Part shown: positions 6,779 to 9,537 of the stretch, piece by piece
How the letters are laid out: every line of letters starts with the position of its first letter
How positions within the stretch are numbered: position 1 is the first letter of the stretch
Made by a program: the position numbers and the translations under genes
Assembly: GCA_044866695.1 (NCBI GenBank)
Contig: JBIOUF010000218.1
Location: 1 to 9,537, forward strand
Source: JBIOUF01 sp044866695
GTDB taxonomy: Bacteria; Actinomycetota; Actinomycetes; Propionibacteriales; Nocardioidaceae
Reading direction: 5' to 3'
DNA length: 9,537 nt
The notes under the pieces: model-generated
Seen by the model: the letters and a program-made list of their open reading frames with translations, nothing else
What the model was told of the DNA's origin: nothing
Database searches by the model: none

Positions 6779-7612
6779 ATGGGGGAACGGCGCACGATTG
6801 AGACAAGCGTCGGCAGGCTTGCGGTCCGGGTGGTCGGCGACGGGCCCACCGCCGTGCTGTGGCCGAGCTTGTTCATGGACGAGCGGTCCTGGGACCGGCT
6901 CCTGCCCACCCTGACGCAGGATCGTCGTCTGGTGATCATCAACGGCCCCGGCCATGGAGCCAGTGGCGATCCCGGCCACCGGTACAGCATCCAGGACTGC
7001 GCGACGGCAGCCAGCCAGGTTCTGGATCGGTTGGCGCTCAAGACTGCGGTTGACTGGGTGGGCAACGCCTGGGGCGGTCATGTCGGTCTGCGGTTCGCCG
7101 CCGAGCGGCCTGCGCAGTGTCGCAGCTTGATTACGCTCGGAACACCAGTGGCCGCACTGTCCCGAAGCGAACGACGCCGGACATATCCCCTTCTGGTCGT
7201 GCACGCCGTGCTGGGGCCCATCGAGCCGGTGCTCTCCGGGGTTTCCGAGGTGCTGCTCTCCGTTCACACCCGAGAGCACGACCCCGAGGCCGTCGAACTC
7301 GTCCGCGACAGCCTGCGGCACGCCAACCGGCGAATGCTCCGCAACGCCGTGATCTCGATCTCGCTGCGCCGGGAAGACCTCACCGATCTGCTGCCCGCGA
7401 TAACAACGCCGACACTGCTGGTCACCGGCAGCGATCACCACGGATTCACCCCGCCACAGGCTGAGGCCGCCGCCCGCCTCATCCGGAACGGTCGAACCGC
7501 TGTCGTACCCGACGCCGCCTACCTTGTGCCGCTCGAGGCACCGACAACCACATCGAGGCTCATCCGCGAGTTCTGGACGCGGTGCCAGGTCGACCAACCC
7601 GCAGGTAGCTGA
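6779..7612 (+). CDS. Alpha/beta-hydrolase-fold protein lacking the catalytic Ser and His
   Basis: This 277-residue protein has an evident alpha/beta-hydrolase fold: an early strand AVLWPSLFMDERSWDRLLP, NGPGHGASG (residues 55-63), the nucleophile elbow WVGNAWGGHVG (93-103), a cap region with many arginines, and LLVTGSDHHGF with the acid position D219. The last conserved block, PDAAYLVPLEAP, has Y248 where the catalytic histidine should be. The nucleophile position is A97 (GCC at 7067-7069) instead of serine. Two of three catalytic residues are therefore missing, and normal ester or amide hydrolysis is unlikely. Binding, a non-hydrolytic reaction or relaxed function are the alternatives. The start is the ATG at 6779, because GGGAGGG (6769-6775) lies just before it; the upstream TTG/ATG codons fall inside the operator. 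It is divergent from, and probably repressed by, the TetR protein. Its GC content looks slightly lower than that of the left-hand genes. Confidence 0.85.
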   Translation: MGERRTIETSVGRLAVRVVGDGPTAVLWPSLFMDERSWDRLLPTLTQDRRLVIINGPGHGASGDPGHRYSIQDCATAASQVLDRLALKTAVDWVGNAWGGHVGLRFAAERPAQCRSLITLGTPVAALSRSERRRTYPLLVVHAVLGPIEPVLSGVSEVLLSVHTREHDPEAVELVRDSLRHANRRMLRNAVISISLRREDLTDLLPAITTPTLLVTGSDHHGFTPPQAEAAARLIRNGRTAVVPDAAYLVPLEAPTTTSRLIREFWTRCQVDQPAGS

Positions 7613-7642
7613 GGCCAGGCAAGTAGCTGGTCACATCGTGCG

Positions 7643-7950
7643 GTGGTGGACCACCCGGAAGTGAAGCACTCGGCGCCCCAGAAGCTCGACGAGATCGCCG
7701 AGCGGTTCGAGAGGTGGGCAGACGAGGTCGATCCGGAGACCCTCGATGCGGAAGGGCGGGTCGAGCACACCGAGGACCTGCGCGACCTGGCCGAGGCCGT
7801 GGACGCCGCCTCGGTGGCGCAGGCCAGGATCGCCGAGCTGGTGGCGGTCTCGCGGGCGCGTGGCCGGAGCTGGGGTGAGATCGGCATCGCGCTCGGTGTG
7901 TCCCGGCAGGCGGCCCGCAGCGGTACGCCGAGCAGGTACCGAGCGGGTAG
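7643..7950 (+). pseudogene. Small helix-turn-helix protein with a C-terminal frameshift
   Basis: From a GTG at 7643 (alternatives 7646 or 7661; no clear ribosome site) the frame encodes about 92 good residues. An acidic helical start contains LDEIAERFERWADEVDPETL. It continues with VEHTEDLRDLAEAVDAASVA and ends in an HTH, RSWGEIGIALGVSRQAAR (75-92). In its own frame it then runs on into low-quality Arg/Ser-rich sequence to 8293. If one C is restored in the CCCGC run near 7914-7918, the next frame reads QRYAEQVPSG and stops at TAG 7948-7950, giving a sensible 102-residue protein. I therefore annotate a one-base deletion or sequencing error. The HTH resembles sigma-factor region 4 or Hin-like recognition helices (GVSRQAARQRY). 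Function unknown. It lies 30 bases after the hydrolase-fold gene, so it may have shared its transcript. Confidence 0.6.
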
Positions 7951-7960
7951 CAGCCGGCGC

Positions 7961-8089
7961 TCACGGACCCCCCTCTCGACAGGAGTGGTCGGGGCCGGTG
8001 AACGCGTGGCAGGCACCGCAGTACCCGTGCGCCAGGTCCTCGGGGTGATACGACACCGCGCCGCAGTCGGGGCAGGTGAAGGGCGGCAC
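7961..8089 (-). CDS. Mini zinc-ribbon protein (Cys4 type), about 42 residues
   Basis: Read on the minus strand from GTG 8089, a 42-residue product carries FTCPDCGAVSYHPEDLAHGY then CGACHAF. The two knuckles C-P-D-C and C-G-A-C are 16 residues apart (first Cys to third Cys 18), the usual spacing of a structural zinc ribbon. Very small proteins with this CPxCGAVS...YCGxCH pattern are common in actinobacteria and have no assigned function as far as I know. The frame is open further upstream to 8239, but that extension is Pro/Arg-rich and shows no motif. The true start could also be in another frame (an ATG at 8106 is out of frame), so the N-terminus is uncertain. It converges on the frameshifted HTH gene, 10 bases away. 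Confidence 0.55.
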   Translation of the reverse strand: MPPFTCPDCGAVSYHPEDLAHGYCGACHAFTGPDHSCREGGP

Positions 8090-8480
8090 CTGCGGGGCGG
8101 GGTCATCGCAGAGTCCCGGGGTCAAGGGCACGGTCGGTGCCCAGCGGTGCGACGGGCTCGGGCCTCGGGGGCCAGGTGCAGGACGACCAGGCCGCCCTTC
8201 GTGGCGCCGGCCGGTGTGACGCCTGCTCGGCGGAAGCACCGGCCGGGGTCACGCTTGCGGCGCAAGCGGGTCGGGTCGGGTCGACAAGGGTGACCATGCC
8301 CTGCTGTGGGACGTCGCCGGGGTACTGCTCCCGCCTGACGTACTGGGCGTACGGCGAACGCGCAGTCGTTCCGATCTCAGCTGCCATCTCGACGCCGTGT
8401 GGGACGGCGTGGGACGAGGTTCCGTCCCACGCGTGTCCCACGAGCTTCACCGCAGGCTGTCGGTCGGGGTTGACAAGGGC
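8090..8480. other. Island-internal region without an intact gene; repeats and a possible decayed frame
   Basis: No intact gene is supported. On the minus strand, one frame from ATG 8387 gives SPYAQYVRREQYPGDVPQQG and LVDPTR, and a different frame at 8196-8161 gives GGLVVLHLAPEA. Both look protein-like and could be pieces of one small frameshifted gene, but I do not recognise a family. Structural elements are a 10-bp inverted repeat CCGGCCGGTG (8207-8216) / CACCGGCCGG (8237-8246) and a hairpin CGCTTGC-GGC-GCAAGCG (8252-8268). A near-direct repeat is offset by 32 bases (8207-8222 against 8239-8254, 14 of 16 identical). The GTGGGAC cluster is listed separately. Confidence 0.4.
8399..8441. repeat. 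Large inverted repeat built of GTGGGAC units
   Basis: The left arm 8399-8416 contains GTGGGAC twice and the right arm 8423-8441 contains its complement GTCCCAC twice, around a 6-base loop. The inner part (8407-8416 with 8423-8432) is a perfect 10-bp stem; the outer GTGGGAC (8399-8405) pairs with GTCCCAC (8435-8441). The arms differ only by one bulged base and one substitution. A fifth GTGGGACG lies at 8306-8313. The block sits about 45 bases from the conserved flank of the tRNA-Pro fragment. It could be a terminator, a cruciform or a set of recombination-protein binding sites. Confidence 0.65.
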
Positions 8481-8483
8481 CTG

Positions 8484-8535
8484 TGACCTGCGGTTTGCCC
8501 GTCGGGCTGACAGGATTTGAACCTGCGACCCCTTG
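8484..8535 (-). repeat. tRNA-Pro 3' fragment with conserved flank, attachment-site-like
   Basis: On the minus strand this reads CAAGG, variable region GGGTC, then a well-formed T-arm (GCAGG stem, loop TTCAAAT, CCTGT), the acceptor 3' strand CAGCCCG and discriminator A, ending near 8502. CCA is not encoded. Homology to a tRNA stops at 8535: to the right, where the anticodon arm, D-arm and acceptor 5' strand should be, nothing fits. It is therefore a 3' fragment, not a gene. The flank TGACCTGCGGTTT (8484-8496) is also echoed next to the older copy at 5792. Such 3' fragments are what tyrosine-integrase elements leave at the far end of an insertion into a tRNA gene. Confidence 0.75.
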
Positions 8536-8787
8536 TCCTGGCCTATGCGGACGCGCCTCCCTTGCCTCGCCTTGCCCCCATGTGCTCTGACCTGCGCCGG
8601 AACCTCTTCTCAGGCCCGTCGCTCGTGCGCTGGCTTGCTGCCGCTTGTGCTGGTGTGCGCGGGTTTCCGGCCAATAAGCGGCCACCGCTCATGTCAGCGG
8701 GGGACCGCCCACGGGCCGTCAACAACCTCGCCCTGCAAGCACTCGTCGCGACCTTCGCCGCGAACAAGACCATCGTCGACGGCGTGC
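8536..8787. other. Stretch between the tRNA fragment and the transposase remnant
   Basis: One plus-strand frame gives AVNNLALQALVATFAANKT (about 8715-8775), which reads like protein but matches no family I know and is out of frame with the transposase piece that follows. The other frames look like shadows. No intact gene, promoter or strong hairpin is supported here. Confidence 0.35.
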
Positions 8788-8991
8788 GGCCCGAAGGGGA
8801 AGCACAACCCGGACCGAGTGGCGACCCGGCACGGCACCGAGCGCGGGTCGGTCACCCTGGGTGGCCGACGGGTGCCGGTGGCCCGTTCCCGGGTCCGCGC
8901 GGCTAACGGCAGCGGGGCGGTAGCGGTGTATGAGCTGCTCAACGGCACCGAGCTGCTCGGGAAGATGGCGATGGAGCGACTGTTGGGCGGG
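8788..8991 (+). pseudogene. IS256 (Mutator)-type transposase, internal fragment
   Basis: About 68 codons match the N-terminal third of actinobacterial IS256-type DDE transposases: GPKGKHNPDRVATRHGTERG, then SVTLGGRRVPVARSRVRAAN, GSG, and LLNGTELLGKMAMERLLGG. In intact relatives the next words are a STRRY-like motif and then the DDE catalytic domain; here the reading frame leaves the family after residue GG at 8991, and the catalytic domain is missing. Upstream of 8788 the expected N-terminal segment is not found in frame either. No terminal inverted repeats or target duplications could be identified. It abuts, within about 20 bases, the end of an oppositely oriented fragment of another gene. 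Confidence 0.7.
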
Positions 8992-9011
8992 ACCGACGAA
9001 GCCACGCCCGC

Positions 9012-9270
9012 TCAAGTCTGGCGGAACGGGCGCAGCGTCGGACCGACGATGTGGGCGGCTTGTCCGGCGTCCGCGGGACGGACCTCGCCCGGCATGGCTG
9101 AAGTGCCCGCCGTACCAGACCAAGACGTTGGTCCCGACGATCGACTTGCCGTCGACGAAGCTGTCGAGACCGGCGCGCGTGGAGGTCGTGACCCGACGGT
9201 CGTCGAGCTGGCGCCGCCGGTACCGAAGCGCCCACAGGTCGCCGACGCCGCCGGTCCGCGCGGCCGCCAT
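9012..9270 (-). pseudogene. C-terminal fragment, copper-amine-oxidase-like protein, frameshifted
   Basis: From 9270 leftwards, one frame reads GGVGDLWALRYRRRQLDDRR and then SFVDGKSIVGTNVLVWYGGH plus FSHA. After a one-base slip near 9093-9097 another frame gives GEVRPADAGQAAHIVGPTLR and PFRQT, ending at TGA (9014-9012). The order (strand with VDGxSIxxTxVxVWY, then G-x-x-x-H, then a final V-G-P-x-L-x-P) resembles the end of the catalytic domain of copper amine oxidases, where a histidine after the WY strand is a copper ligand. Nothing of the quinone-cofactor or HxH copper region is in the window, so only the last ~90 residues remain. The family call is from pattern memory and moderate; that the piece is a broken gene is clearer. 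Confidence 0.45.
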
Positions 9271-9402
9271 GGGTTCCGGAGAAAGATGAGGTTGCTTCGC
9301 GATCGAGTGCGAGAGCGGCAATGAACGGTTTCCGGGGCCGGCCGCCGCCGGTCACGCCGCGACACGGTGTCCCCCTTGGCTCGCGCCCACGCTCGACCCT
9401 TG

Positions 9403-9537
9403 AGCGACCCGGCTCAGCGCAGACTGTTCTTGACCTGTCGGGCTCCGCGAGCCCCGATCCGCGCCGACCTTGTCGGCGACGTCGTGGAGCGGGCCTGCCG
9501 ACGAGCGGGTATCGACATCGTGGGGCCACACCGGCTC
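9403..9537 (+). pseudogene. Tyrosine recombinase (phage-integrase family) fragment, cut by the window edge
   Basis: The frame has no stop from 9325 to the edge. From about 9403 it reads SDPAQRRLFLTCRAPRAPIR and then ADLVGDVVERACRRAG and VGPHRL, stopping at the window end. This matches the segment just before the second catalytic arginine box (H-R-L-R-H) of tyrosine recombinases, where the next residues should be RH. The upstream N-terminal and core-binding domains, and the first catalytic arginine, are missing: 9325-9402 shows no family features and a stop lies at 9322-9324. So either the gene is 5'-truncated or it joins here by rearrangement. It may still have an intact 3' end outside the window. 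Typed as pseudogene because no start or N-terminal domain exists in this frame. Confidence 0.6.

Noticed and set aside
7519..8106. 195-codon minus-strand frame starting MTPPRRC
   Set aside because: It runs opposite the HTH and hydrolase-fold genes with Arg/Ser/Pro-rich content and no motif; a shadow of those genes and of the zinc-ribbon gene.
5792..8535. A single self-contained 2.7-kb integrative element bounded by attL and attR
   Set aside because: It has no integrase, and neither end carries a complete tRNA; two separate events fit better.
8501..8575. Intact tRNA-Pro gene
   Set aside because: Only the T-arm and acceptor 3' strand fit; the sequence to the right of 8535 cannot form anticodon or D-arms.
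8377..8685. Minus-strand protein containing VAGSNPVSPTGKPQVTG
   Set aside because: That string is the translation of the tRNA-Pro 3' fragment and its conserved flank, a known false-gene pattern.

Overview
The window is very GC-rich (stop codons are rare on both strands and codon third positions are almost all G or C). It uses GTG/TTG as well as ATG starts, and its gene families (polyketide-type ABC exporter, TetR/alpha-beta-hydrolase pair, GH78 rhamnosidase, IS256-type transposase) are typical of a high-GC actinobacterium. I cannot name the genus from the sequence.

Layout. Positions 1-188 are non-coding, with a short 22-bp tandem repeat. Positions 189-2228 (+) carry a gamma-glutamyltransferase-fold protein and a small antibiotic-biosynthesis-monooxygenase (ABM) fold protein. 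Positions 2250-4819 (-) are a two-gene ABC exporter operon: an ATPase followed by a 12-helix permease, with stop and start codons overlapping. Positions 4820-5041 are a regulatory region with a promoter and a LacI-type half-palindrome in front of a secreted GH78 alpha-L-rhamnosidase gene. That gene survives only as its N-terminal domain plus a short downstream remnant, so it is a pseudogene.

From about 5792 to the right edge the window is a patchwork of mobile-element remains. Two same-orientation fragments matching the 3' part of a tRNA-Pro(GGG) gene (5820-5869, decayed; 8501-8535, well preserved) bracket a 2.7-kb segment. That segment holds a TetR repressor, a divergent alpha/beta-hydrolase-fold protein with two identical 13-bp operators between them, a frameshifted small helix-turn-helix (HTH) gene, a mini zinc-ribbon protein and a cluster of GTGGGAC inverted repeats. 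Right of the second fragment are scraps of an IS256-type transposase, of a copper-amine-oxidase-like protein (opposite strand) and of a tyrosine recombinase that runs off the window.

How it fits together. The left half looks like ordinary chromosome (secondary metabolism, export, sugar use). The right half looks like an integration hotspot where successive elements entered the 3' end of one tRNA-Pro gene, each pushing the older displaced 3' fragment leftwards. This predicts an intact tRNA-Pro(GGG) gene on the minus strand beyond 9537. The most unusual individual genes are the GGT-like protein, which keeps the autocatalytic threonine but lacks the glutamate-binding arginine, and the hydrolase-fold protein, which has lost both the nucleophilic serine and the catalytic histidine. 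I see no convincing new multi-gene system such as a CRISPR array, retron or defence island.
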